64,000 nt of DNA. Origin: Pseudomonas sp. NFACC02 (GTDB lineage Bacteria; Pseudomonadota; Gammaproteobacteria; Pseudomonadales; Pseudomonadaceae). Both the position numbers and the translations under genes were made by a program. Location of the stretch: positions 372,001 to 436,000 of the forward strand of contig NZ_FOEO01000001.1 in the NCBI RefSeq assembly GCF_900110765.1, written 5' to 3'. The notes beneath the pieces are model-generated. The model was given only the letters and a program-made list of their open reading frames with translations. It ran no database searches and was not told the origin of the DNA. Below, one piece after another: positions 1 to 7,903 of this stretch; the first letter of the stretch is position 1, and every line of letters starts with the position of its first letter.

Positions 1-1304
1 AGACCTTGGCGGCCTACGGCCTGCGACCTAGCCTGATCGACGAGAGCCTGCGTGGTGGCGGGCAGATCTATCGCCGCCAGCCCGAAAACTTCAAGCGTCC
101 GGCCAAGGCGCTTTATGGCTTTGAGGCCGCGAAAGCGCAGGCGGTGCACGCGACACTGGACCGGCTTGCGGCCGACATCGATTACCGCCCGCAAACCCTG
201 GTCTGGAACGCCGAAGCGCAGACGCTGGACACACTGCACAACGGCGTCGCGGCCCAACTGCCCTACGCGCATCTGATCGTGGCGACCGGCGCGACCGACC
301 GTATCCTGCCGGTACCGGGCTGGACGCTGCCCGGCGTCTACAGCCTGGGTGCCGCGCAAATCGCCTTGAAATTCCAGGGCTGCGCTATCGGCGAACGCGT
401 GGTGTTCGCCGGCAGCGGGCCTTTGCTGTATCTGGTGGCTTACCAGTACGCCAAGGCGGGCGCGAAGGTGGCGGCGGTGCTCGACAGCTCGCCGCTGTCC
501 GCGCAAACCCGCGCCCTGCCCGCGTTGCTCGGTCAACCGGCGACCCTCGCCAAAGGCCTGTATTACCGGGGTTGGCTCACTGCCCATGGCGTGCCGGTGC
601 ATCAAGGGGTTCAACTGGACAGCATACAAGGCGAGCAGCGGGTGCAGAGTGTGCGCTGGCGTCAGGGCGAGCATGAAAAGACGCTCGATTGCGATGCCGT
701 GGCCTTTGCTCACGCATTGCGCAGCGAAACTCAACTCGCCGATCTGCTGGGCTGTGCCTTCAGCTGGAGTGAGCTCAACCGCGCCTGGTTGCCGACCCGG
801 GATACGTGTGGCCGCAGCAGCGTTGAAGGCGTGTATCTGGCGGGCGACGGCGCGGGCATCATGGGTGCCGACGCCGCCGAGATGGCGGGCGAGCTCGCCG
901 CCTTGACCCTTCTTGGCGACACCGGTCATCAGGTCGATGCAGCGCGCAGCATGGCGCTGCGGCACAAGCTCGACGCCATCCAGCGCTTCCGTCACGGGCT
1001 GGAAACGGCGTTCCCTTTCCCCGAGGACTGGGCCGCCAACGCCCCTGACAGCCTGACCGTGTGCCGCTGTGAAGAGGTCAGCGCAGGCGAGATCCGACAA
1101 ACCGTCGAACAAGGCCATTGGGAGATCAACCGTGTAAAAGCCATGTGTCGCGTCGGCATGGGCCGCTGTCAGGGACGGATGTGCGCCATGGCGGCCACAG
1201 AGATCGTCGCTCACGCCTCAGGCCGGGACGTTGCCAGTGTGGGTCGACTGCGCGGCCAGGCGCCGATCAAGCCGATTCCGTTCGGCGTGGAGGTGGAGCA
1301 ATGA
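1..1304 (+). CDS. FAD/NAD(P)-dependent oxidoreductase with C-terminal [2Fe-2S] domain, opine oxidase subunit A / HcnB-like (5' partial)
   Basis: The reading frame is open from the window edge, so the N-terminus with the first FAD-binding GxGxxG lies outside; the TTG at position 6 is not a credible start. The visible ~433 residues include a second nucleotide-binding segment (GERVVFAGSGPLL) and a late FAD contact (VYLAGDGAGI). The C-terminus has a BFD-like cysteine set (CRCEE, then CRVGMGRCQGRMC) expected to hold a [2Fe-2S] cluster. This layout matches the A subunit of opine/octopine oxidases and HcnB. It overlaps the next gene by ATGA, so the two are probably subunits of one membrane-associated dehydrogenase. 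Substrate is not determinable; an amine, opine or D-amino acid is likely from the partner family. Confidence 0.85.
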   Translation, partial: TLAAYGLRPSLIDESLRGGGQIYRRQPENFKRPAKALYGFEAAKAQAVHATLDRLAADIDYRPQTLVWNAEAQTLDTLHNGVAAQLPYAHLIVATGATDRILPVPGWTLPGVYSLGAAQIALKFQGCAIGERVVFAGSGPLLYLVAYQYAKAGAKVAAVLDSSPLSAQTRALPALLGQPATLAKGLYYRGWLTAHGVPVHQGVQLDSIQGEQRVQSVRWRQGEHEKTLDCDAVAFAHALRSETQLADLLGCAFSWSELNRAWLPTRDTCGRSSVEGVYLAGDGAGIMGADAAEMAGELAALTLLGDTGHQVDAARSMALRHKLDAIQRFRHGLETAFPFPEDWAANAPDSLTVCRCEEVSAGEIRQTVEQGHWEINRVKAMCRVGMGRCQGRMCAMAATEIVAHASGRDVASVGRLRGQAPIKPIPFGVEVEQ

Positions 1305-2500
1305 GCCTGCCGATCGAAAGGGATGCCGTCGTGATTGGCGGTGGCATCGTCGGCGCGTCCGCCGCGTTGTTTCTGGCCAGAAGCGGCCAGCGTGTGGCGT
1401 TGCTGGAGCGTGATTTTTTCGGCGCTCATTCCAGTGGCGTTAACTACGGCGGCGTGCGGCGCCAAGGCAGGCCGCTTTCGCAGTTGCCGCTGTCGCAAAG
1501 GGCCCACGCGATCTGGGGCCACCTGGAAAACCTGATCGGGATCGACGGCGAATACCTGCGCTCCGGCCATCTGAAGCTGGCACGCAGTGACAAGGACATG
1601 GCGGCGCTGGTGGCCTACGAGCAGGCGTCTCAAGGATTTGGACTGAACCTGCAATTGCTCGACCGCGACCAGTTGCGCGCCCGCTTCCCGTGGGCCGGTG
1701 ATGTGGCCGTAGGCGCCTCGCTGTGCGCCGATGACGGGCACGCGAACCCGCGCATCGTTTCACCGGCGTTTGCCCATGCCGCACGTCGAGCCGGTGCCGA
1801 CGTCTGCGAGCAGGCACCTGTGTCCGACGTCAGTCATGACGGCCATGGCTTCACCGTCCGCACGGCCAGCGGCCGGACCTTTCGCGCACCCTGGCTGCTG
1901 AATTGCGCAGGCGCATGGGCCGCGGCGCTGGCGGAACAGTTTGGCGAACCGGTACCGATGCGCTCGGGGCACCCCGCGATGCTGGTCACCGAACCGCTGC
2001 CGATGTTCATGGACGTCAGCACCGGTGTCGAAGGCGGTGGCATTTATGCCCGTCAGGTCGCGCGCGGCAACTGTGTGTTGGGCGGCGGTCAGGGCTTTGC
2101 ACTGGATCCCGCCACGGCGCGTCCCGGCCAGGCGGCGATTCTCGACATCCTGCGTAACGCCATCGAGCTCTATCCGCCGCTGGCCGGGGCTCAGGCCATT
2201 CGCACCTGGAGCGGCACCGAAGGGTATTTGCCGGACCGCGAGCCGGTGCTGGGCGCCAGCTCGACGCAACCGGGCCTGCTGCACGGTTTTGGTTTCGCCG
2301 GTTCCGGCTTTCAGATCGGCCCGGCGGCGGGCGAGGCTCTGGCACAAATTGTCTGCACCGGCGCGCCGTCGATCCGACTCGACGCCTTTTCGATCCAGCG
2401 TTTTCAACCCGTTTCCCAGCCCACGCTACCGACCGCACCGCCCGCTCCCGCTCACGCGGACAACGTCATCCCATTGTTCAGAGGAAGATCGCAGCCATGA
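1301..2500 (+). CDS. FAD-dependent oxidoreductase, DAO family (opine oxidase subunit B / HcnC-like)
   Basis: This 399-residue protein belongs to the D-amino-acid-oxidase superfamily. It opens with a dinucleotide-binding motif (VVIGGGIVGAS, about residues 10-20) and ends with the family's second FAD contact (GLLHGFGFAGSGFQIGPAAG). Start choice: ATG at 1301 overlaps the upstream stop as ATGA and places the GxGxxG near the N-terminus; the open frame reaches further upstream but only as antisense-like sequence inside the previous gene. With the preceding subunit it probably forms an alpha/beta flavoprotein oxidising a secondary amine or opine. Overlap with the downstream binding protein supports one operon linking uptake and oxidation. 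Confidence 0.87.
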   Translation: MSLPIERDAVVIGGGIVGASAALFLARSGQRVALLERDFFGAHSSGVNYGGVRRQGRPLSQLPLSQRAHAIWGHLENLIGIDGEYLRSGHLKLARSDKDMAALVAYEQASQGFGLNLQLLDRDQLRARFPWAGDVAVGASLCADDGHANPRIVSPAFAHAARRAGADVCEQAPVSDVSHDGHGFTVRTASGRTFRAPWLLNCAGAWAAALAEQFGEPVPMRSGHPAMLVTEPLPMFMDVSTGVEGGGIYARQVARGNCVLGGGQGFALDPATARPGQAAILDILRNAIELYPPLAGAQAIRTWSGTEGYLPDREPVLGASSTQPGLLHGFGFAGSGFQIGPAAGEALAQIVCTGAPSIRLDAFSIQRFQPVSQPTLPTAPPAPAHADNVIPLFRGRSQP

Positions 2501-3558
2501 AACACATGAACATCGTTAAACGTTTTGCCCTGACCGGCCTGTCTTGTCTGCCCTTTGCCGCCCTGCTCACCTCGCTGCCGGCACAGGCCGAGCCGACGCT
2601 GTACCTGGGCATGAACGGCGGCACCATGGAGCGCCTGTACGCCGACCAGGTGCTGCCCGCCTTCGAAAAGGCCAATCACGTCAAAGTGGTGATCGTACCC
2701 GGTACCTCGTCGGACATCCTGGCCAAGGTTCAGGCCAGCAAGGACAACCCGCAGATGCACGTGATGTTCCTCGACGACGGCATCATGTACCGCGCGATTT
2801 CCATGGGGCTGTGCGGCAAGCTGCAACCGAGCGCAACCCTGGCGGACATTCCGGACAAGGGCAAGATCAAGGACGAAGCCGTGGCGGTCAGCCTCGGGGT
2901 GACGGGCCTGGCATACAACACCAAAATGTTCGAGGAGAACGGCTGGAAGGCGCCGACGTCGTGGGCTGACATGGCCGACAAGCGTTACAAGGACAAGCTG
3001 GTGTTTCAGTCGCTCGCCTCCTCGACCTTTGGCCTGCATGGCTTCCTGATGTTCAACCGGTTGCAGGGCGGCAGTGAAACCAATGTCGAGCCTGGGTTCA
3101 AAGCCTGGCCGACGACCGTCGGGCCGAACGTGCTGGAGTACATCGCAAGCTCGGCGAAAATTTCCGAAATGGTCCAGACCGGCGAAGCGGCGCTGTTTCC
3201 GCTGACCCCGACCCAGGTCACCGCGCTGAAGCTCAAGGGCGTGCCGGTCGAATACGCGCCGCCCAAGGAAGGCGCCGTGGTGTTGAACGTCGCTGAATGC
3301 ACCATCGCCAACAACGACCAGCCGGAACTGGCGCAGAAGCTGGCGGAATTCCTGCTGACACCGGAAGCACAGGCCCCGGCGCTGGAGATGGGCGACCAGA
3401 TCCCGTCCAACCCGAAAACGCCGACCACCGAACGTACGCGAGGCCAGGTGGAAGCGATGAACAAATACCTGGAAACCGCGGTGACCATCGATTGGGATCA
3501 GGTTAACCAGCTTCGCCCGCAATGGAACGCACGCTGGAGCAAGACCATCGAGCGGTAA
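2497..3558 (+). CDS. ABC transporter periplasmic substrate-binding protein (extracellular solute-binding family)
   Basis: A 353-residue secreted protein. Residues 1-31 form a Sec signal peptide (basic start, hydrophobic core, cleavage after AQA). The mature part begins LYLGMNGGTMERLY and resembles polyamine/iron-type class binding proteins (PotD/SfuA fold). It starts inside the stop codon of the oxidase gene (ATGA at 2497), so it is translationally coupled. Its cognate permease and ATPase are not in the window; they would have to lie upstream, beyond position 1. The likely role is delivering the amine/opine substrate of the two preceding oxidase subunits. Ligand identity is unknown. Confidence 0.85.
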   Translation: MKHMNIVKRFALTGLSCLPFAALLTSLPAQAEPTLYLGMNGGTMERLYADQVLPAFEKANHVKVVIVPGTSSDILAKVQASKDNPQMHVMFLDDGIMYRAISMGLCGKLQPSATLADIPDKGKIKDEAVAVSLGVTGLAYNTKMFEENGWKAPTSWADMADKRYKDKLVFQSLASSTFGLHGFLMFNRLQGGSETNVEPGFKAWPTTVGPNVLEYIASSAKISEMVQTGEAALFPLTPTQVTALKLKGVPVEYAPPKEGAVVLNVAECTIANNDQPELAQKLAEFLLTPEAQAPALEMGDQIPSNPKTPTTERTRGQVEAMNKYLETAVTIDWDQVNQLRPQWNARWSKTIER

Positions 3559-3599
3559 ACTGCCTGGCGGAATGCGGTGGGTCAGTGACTGTTGATGTT

Positions 3600-3990
3600 G
3601 CTGATCCACCGCATTCGCCAGCAAGCCGGCTCCCACAGGTCCGAGGCTTGGACACAAGTGCGTGCCTCAACGCGGTCCCCTGTAGGAGCCGTCCGAGGTT
3701 ACGAGGGCCGCGAATGCGGTGTTTACGTCACTGGTGATGTTGCTGACCCACCGCATTCGCCAGCAAGCCGGCTCCCACAGGTTTTGCGTCCGGCGCGAAT
3801 CATCGGAACGCCGCGAACCCTGTAGGAGCCGTCCGAGGTTACGAGGGCCGCGAAGGCGGTGGGTCATGCACCATTGATGTTGCTGGCCTGCCGCATTCGC
3901 CAGCAAGCCGGCTCCCACAGGTCCGAGGCATGGACACAGGTTCGTGCATCAACCCGGTCCCCTGTGGGAGACGTCCGAGGTTACGAGGGT
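3600..3990. repeat. Array of three REP/REPIN-type palindromic units
   Basis: The same unit occurs three times in tandem with a spacing of about 140 bases. One arm starts GCATTCGCCAGCAAGCCGGC (3611, 3753, 3893). The opposite arm is CCTGTAGGAGCCGTCCGAGG followed by TTACGAGGGC (3679, 3819, and a variant with CCTGTGGGAGACG at 3961). The two arms are partial reverse complements, so each pair can fold. This is the typical organisation of mobilised REP doublets in Pseudomonas. It fills the gap between the binding-protein gene and the antiporter gene; no coding sequence is supported here. Confidence 0.85.
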
Positions 3991-4121
3991 ATGGGCCGCA
4001 CTTCGGACGAATGCAGTGTCATTCACTCACGATGCCGATGCGCCAACCGAACATTGCTTCCAACTATCCCCCCTCGCGACGGTCACACCTTTGATACCCC
4101 ACTGACTGATGACGAGGCCGG

Positions 4122-5492
4122 ATGAGTTTCATTCTTTGCATGACCGTGCTCGGCGTCCTGTTGATGCTGCTCGCACTGACCTCCTCTTACCTGCGCTGGC
4201 TTCCGGTTACGACGTCCGCGGTGTGCCTGGCGTTCGGCGCCGGTATGGGGCCCTGGGGCCTGGACCTCGTGCAACTGGACATTCGCGACGCCCGCCACTG
4301 GCTGGAGCGCCTGACCGAGGTTGCGGTGCTGTTTTCGCTGTTCAACACCGGAATCAAGCTGCGTCTGCCACTGAATCGCAAAGCCTGGCATTCGGCATAC
4401 CTGCTGGCCGGCCCGGTGATGCTCGCCAGTATTCTGGGCGTGGCCCTCGTCGCGCACTACCTGCTTGAGGTGCCATGGGCCATAGCGCTTCTGCTCGGCG
4501 CGATGCTCTCGCCCACCGACCCCGTTCTGGCAGGACTGGTGCAGGTCAACAACGCGCAGGATTTCGACCGGGTCCGCTTTGGCCTTTCTGGGGAAGCGGG
4601 CTTGAACGACGGAACCGCTTTTCCTTTCGTTATCTTCGCCCTGCTGTTCCTCAGTCATGGCCCCTCGGACTTCACCTGGGTGCAGGGCTGGCTGCTGAAG
4701 AGCCTGATCTGGGGGGTTCCCGTCGCCCTGCTGATCGGCTACGGATTAGGCCGGGGCGTCGGGCATCTGATGATCTACCTGCGGATCAAGAACGCCGACA
4801 GTACCAGTTCACCCAATGACTTTCTGGCCCTTGCCCTGATCGCGGTGGCATACGTCGTCGCTCAAGGCCTGGGCGCCTTTGGCTTCCTTTCGGTATTTGC
4901 CGCAGGTCTGGGGCTGCGACACGCCGAAGCCCGCACCACTCAATCGGACCTTCCTTCCGAGCATGTTGCCAAACCGGTATTGGGGCACATGGACAGCGAC
5001 CCCAAGGCGGCCACGGTGACCCGACACGAAGAACTCAGCGAATCACAGTTGGCGGCCGGCGTCATGATGGGGGACATGCTCGCCTTTGGCAGTCTGGTGG
5101 AACGGGCCATGGAAGTGCTGTTGATCACCCTGCTCGGCGCGGCCATTGCCTTTTACTGGGACTGGCGGGCGGTCGGCCTGGGCCTTGCGTTGTTCTGTGT
5201 GATCCGTCCCCTTAGCGTCTGGCTGCTGATAAGCGGACGACTGCTTTCCCGGCCACAAAAAGCACTGGTGGGATGGTTCGGGATCCGCGGCATCGGCACG
5301 TTGTATTACCTGTGTTACGCGCTGTCTCACGGTTTGCCCGGCGACGTCGTGCAGACCACCATCGGTTTGACATTGTCCGTGGTCGCGCTAAGTATTTTGC
5401 TTCACGGCATCAGCATCCAGCCCTTGCTAGAGCGTTACGAGAAAAACATGTCGAGAGAGTGCGAACGTTCTGAATTGAAATCTGAGGGGTGA
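4122..5492 (+). CDS. Cation:proton antiporter, CPA1 family (NhaP/YjcE-like)
   Basis: A 456-residue polytopic inner-membrane protein predicted to exchange Na+ or K+ for H+. Hydrophobic helices run throughout. Family motifs are visible: GAMLSPTDPVLAGLVQ (the TDPV segment) and SGEAGLNDGTAFPFV (the ND pair in the transport core). A hydrophilic loop around residues 265-310 carries many charged residues. It stands alone, downstream of a REP array and followed by ~350 bases without a confident gene, so it is probably a single-gene unit. Ion specificity cannot be read from sequence. Confidence 0.87.
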   Translation: MSFILCMTVLGVLLMLLALTSSYLRWLPVTTSAVCLAFGAGMGPWGLDLVQLDIRDARHWLERLTEVAVLFSLFNTGIKLRLPLNRKAWHSAYLLAGPVMLASILGVALVAHYLLEVPWAIALLLGAMLSPTDPVLAGLVQVNNAQDFDRVRFGLSGEAGLNDGTAFPFVIFALLFLSHGPSDFTWVQGWLLKSLIWGVPVALLIGYGLGRGVGHLMIYLRIKNADSTSSPNDFLALALIAVAYVVAQGLGAFGFLSVFAAGLGLRHAEARTTQSDLPSEHVAKPVLGHMDSDPKAATVTRHEELSESQLAAGVMMGDMLAFGSLVERAMEVLLITLLGAAIAFYWDWRAVGLGLALFCVIRPLSVWLLISGRLLSRPQKALVGWFGIRGIGTLYYLCYALSHGLPGDVVQTTIGLTLSVVALSILLHGISIQPLLERYEKNMSRECERSELKSEG

Positions 5493-5505
5493 GTTCGCGA
5501 CAGGT

Positions 5506-5709
5506 TTATGACGCGCCGCGCATCAGGTCCTGCGGGAGCTCCGACGCCCACCAGGGGAAATAGCCGCACACCTCTTGATAGAGCACGTCGATCAAGTCAT
5601 CGGAACAAGCGATTGGACGCTCTACCTCCCGGTCGGTAGCTTGCTCACTAATTGATTTCGTCAGTTGCGCCGCGTCTGCAATGTGGCCAAAAGTCGCAGA
5701 TTGGTGCCC
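5506..5709 (-). pseudogene. Possible decayed or non-ATG small gene, unknown function
   Basis: Between the antiporter and the channel gene (5493-5839) the minus strand is open for about 67 codons, bounded upstream by TGA and ending with TAA at 5506-5508. The translation contains protein-like segments such as DDLIDVLYQEVCGYFPWW near its C-terminus. There is no ATG; possible starts would be internal GTG/TTG codons deep in the frame or a rare ATT. It could be a gene remnant, a small protein using an unusual start, or chance. I do not recognise a family. The rest of this gap shows nothing else. Confidence 0.22.
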
Positions 5710-5839
5710 TCACAAGGACCTGCCGTCGTGTCGTCCGACACGCTCGCGCATCGAGACCGGATGCTTTGAATCACCCCTATAGTTGCGTGGCACGTGACCT
5801 GGTGTCGTGGTGCCGGCCTTTGCGTGCGAGTCCAGAAAA

Positions 5840-6667
5840 ATGTCCATCAATACGCCTCAACAGATCGCTGAAATCACCATTGAAGCCGGGGTGAAGAAAT
5901 CGCATCTGCCCACCCTTTCGATTCTGGTCCTGGGATTTCTGGCCGGTGCGTTCATCGCGCTGGGTTTTCTGCTCGACATCCATGTCAGCACCATGATCCC
6001 CGCCCCATGGGCCTCGCTGGGTAATCTGCTGGGCGCTGCCGTATTTCCCATTGGCCTGATCCTGGTGATCCTGGCCGGCGGCGAGCTGTTGACCGGCAAC
6101 ATGATGAGCTTGCCCACCGCGCTGTTCGCTGGACGCATTCCGCTGAGCGCCGTCGCGCGCAACTGGGTGCTGGTGACCGTCGCCAACCTGCTCGGCGCCC
6201 TGTTCATTGCTTACTTCTTCGGCCATGTACTGGGCCTGACGGAAGGCGCCTATCTGGCCAAGACACTGGCCATCGCCAAAGCCAAGGCAAGCGCTGACTT
6301 CGCTCAGGCGTTCATCTCGGGTATCGGCTGCAACTGGCTGGTGTGCCTTGCCGTCTGGCTGTCCTACGCGAGCAAGGACGTCACCGGCAAGATCCTCGGC
6401 ATGTGGTTCCCGATCATGGCGTTCGTCGCCATCGGTTTTCAGCACGTGGTCGCCAATATGTTCGTGATCCCTGCGGCCATCTTCGCCGATGCGCTGAGTT
6501 GGGGACAGTTTGTCGAAAACTTCTTCGCCGTGTTTCTGGGCAACGCGGTAGGAGGTGCAATTTTTGTCGGGCTGGCGTATTACGTATCGTATTCAAAGGC
6601 TTTCCCCCGCTCGACAGTCGAGCAAGATGCAGCGATCATCGACCACTCGGGAAGCCAGAAAATTTAA
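5840..6667 (+). CDS. Formate/nitrite transporter (FNT) family channel
   Basis: A 275-residue inner-membrane protein of the FocA/NirC family, pentameric channels for formate, nitrite or related monovalent anions. Hydrophobic segments and the family-type stretches [13 protein letters not shown] and [13 protein letters not shown] (re-entrant loop region with conserved N and W) are visible. Start: ATG at 5840 beginning MSINTPQQ fits the family; the frame extends to 5807 without a better start. The upstream Shine-Dalgarno is weak. moaA follows after 76 bases on the same strand. Whether the substrate is formate or nitrite cannot be decided. Confidence 0.88.
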   Translation: MSINTPQQIAEITIEAGVKKSHLPTLSILVLGFLAGAFIALGFLLDIHVSTMIPAPWASLGNLLGAAVFPIGLILVILAGGELLTGNMMSLPTALFAGRIPLSAVARNWVLVTVANLLGALFIAYFFGHVLGLTEGAYLAKTLAIAKAKASADFAQAFISGIGCNWLVCLAVWLSYASKDVTGKILGMWFPIMAFVAIGFQHVVANMFVIPAAIFADALSWGQFVENFFAVFLGNAVGGAIFVGLAYYVSYSKAFPRSTVEQDAAIIDHSGSQKI

Positions 6668-6743
6668 ACGTTTCAATCGCGGGACGTTCAAAGCAACGTC
6701 ACGCGGTTTGCTTCTGCCACGCAGCATGTTGTCGAGAAAAACT

Positions 6744-7742
6744 ATGTCGGATCGGGTTCTGATAGACGGATATTCACGCAAGGTCGATTACGTTCGCATG
6801 TCCGTGACTGATCGGTGCGACTTCCGTTGCGTGTACTGCATGGCGGAGGACATGACGTTCCTGCCCCGCCAACAGATCCTCTCGCTTGAAGAAATCCAGC
6901 AGATTGCCGAGCGCTTCGTGGCGCTGGGCACCAAAAAGATCCGCCTGACCGGTGGCGAGCCGCTGGTACGCGCTGGCATCGTCGGCCTGTGCAAGAACAT
7001 CGCCGCCCTGCCCGGCTTGCGCGAGTTGTGCATGACCACCAACGGGTCGCAACTGGAGAGGCTCGCTGCGCCCTTGTTCGACGCAGGCCTCAAGCGTTTG
7101 AACATCAGCCTGGACAGCCTGGACCCCGTTCGCTTCAAGGAACTGACGCGCACCGGTGAACTGGACAAGGTCATCGCGGGCATCGATGCCGCCAACGCGG
7201 CCGGTTTCACGCACACCAAGCTCAATTGTGTGGTCATGCAGGGCCGCAACGATCACGAGGTCAACGATCTGGTGGCGTTTGCCATCGACCGGGGCCTGGA
7301 CATCACGTTCATTGAAGAAATGCCGTTGGGCGTCATCAGTGAACACAGCCGTGCCGAGTCGTTTTTTTCCAGCGAACAGGTGCGCGAACGCATCGCCGAA
7401 CGTTACACCCTGATCCATTCCACCGAGTCGACCCAAGGCCCGTCACGCTACTGGCGTCTGGCCGAGACGCCTGACATACGCGTGGGCTTCATTTCGCCCC
7501 ACAGCCACAATTTCTGCGCGACCTGCAACCGGGTTCGCGTCACCGTCGAGGGCCGTCTGTTGCTGTGCCTGGGCAACGAGCATTCGGCCGACCTCAAAGC
7601 CGTCCTTCGGGCCAATCCCGGTCAACCGGAAAAGCTGGAAAACGCCCTGATCGAAGCCATGAAGCTGAAGCCCTACCAGCACAATTTCGAGATCAACGAC
7701 GACGTGCAGGTGGTGCGGTTCATGAACATGACGGGCGGCTGA
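6744..7742 (+). CDS. moaA: GTP 3',8-cyclase MoaA (molybdenum cofactor biosynthesis)
   Basis: Radical-SAM enzyme catalysing the first step of molybdopterin synthesis, converting GTP to 3',8-cyclo-GTP in the cytoplasm. At 332 residues it is family length. The N-terminal [4Fe-4S] motif is C25-x3-C29-x2-C32 ([12 protein letters not shown]). The second cluster is formed by CATC plus a later Cys ([18 protein letters not shown]), and the protein ends with the conserved GG. Start at 6744 ([10 protein letters not shown]) is preferred over in-frame ATG at 6726. It follows the anion channel, which suggests a link to a molybdoenzyme such as formate dehydrogenase or nitrate reductase; a molybdenum aldehyde oxidoreductase starts at 62.7 kb. 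Confidence 0.93.
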   Translation: MSDRVLIDGYSRKVDYVRMSVTDRCDFRCVYCMAEDMTFLPRQQILSLEEIQQIAERFVALGTKKIRLTGGEPLVRAGIVGLCKNIAALPGLRELCMTTNGSQLERLAAPLFDAGLKRLNISLDSLDPVRFKELTRTGELDKVIAGIDAANAAGFTHTKLNCVVMQGRNDHEVNDLVAFAIDRGLDITFIEEMPLGVISEHSRAESFFSSEQVRERIAERYTLIHSTESTQGPSRYWRLAETPDIRVGFISPHSHNFCATCNRVRVTVEGRLLLCLGNEHSADLKAVLRANPGQPEKLENALIEAMKLKPYQHNFEINDDVQVVRFMNMTGG

Positions 7743-7780
7743 TACGCCCTGGTTTGGTTTGTCCTGACGTCCAAACTGTT

Positions 7781-7903
7781 CCGCCTTCGGCGGGTTACTT
7801 GAAAAGACCCCCCTCTTTGTTTCAAGAGGCAGCCAAGGGTCTGCTCCCGGTTGGGCCCTCCTGCGTCGGGTTGCTCACTCCGGCGACGCTCCGTGGGCCC
7901 CTA
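7781..7903 (+). repeat. Dispersed intergenic repeat, third copy of the element seen at 21.5 and 22.2 kb
   Basis: The segment GGTTGGGCCCTCCTGCGTCG followed by GACGCTCCGTGGGCCC is shared with the two larger copies at about 21518-21640 and 22177-22300, in the same orientation. The left part (CCGCCTTCGGCGGGTTACTT) corresponds to the CCGCCCCTCCGGCGGGTCAC part of the others. It lies between the ends of the convergent genes moaA and the hybrid kinase. No coding content is supported. Confidence 0.75.

Noticed and set aside
2452..3657. 401-codon minus-strand frame opposite the binding-protein gene
   Set aside because: It is antisense to a well-supported gene, has His/Arg/Gln-rich low-similarity translation and no ribosome site. 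It is typical of GC-rich shadow frames, as are those at 9699-10811, 25232-26506, 26128-27459 and 32321-33355.
3600..3990. CRISPR-like regular spacing
   Set aside because: Units are inverted pairs with ~140-base period and variable loops, without cas genes; they are REP elements.
5785..5805. Sigma-54-like TGGCACGTGACCTGGT before the formate/nitrite channel
   Set aside because: The -12 element lacks the required GC at the correct spacing.
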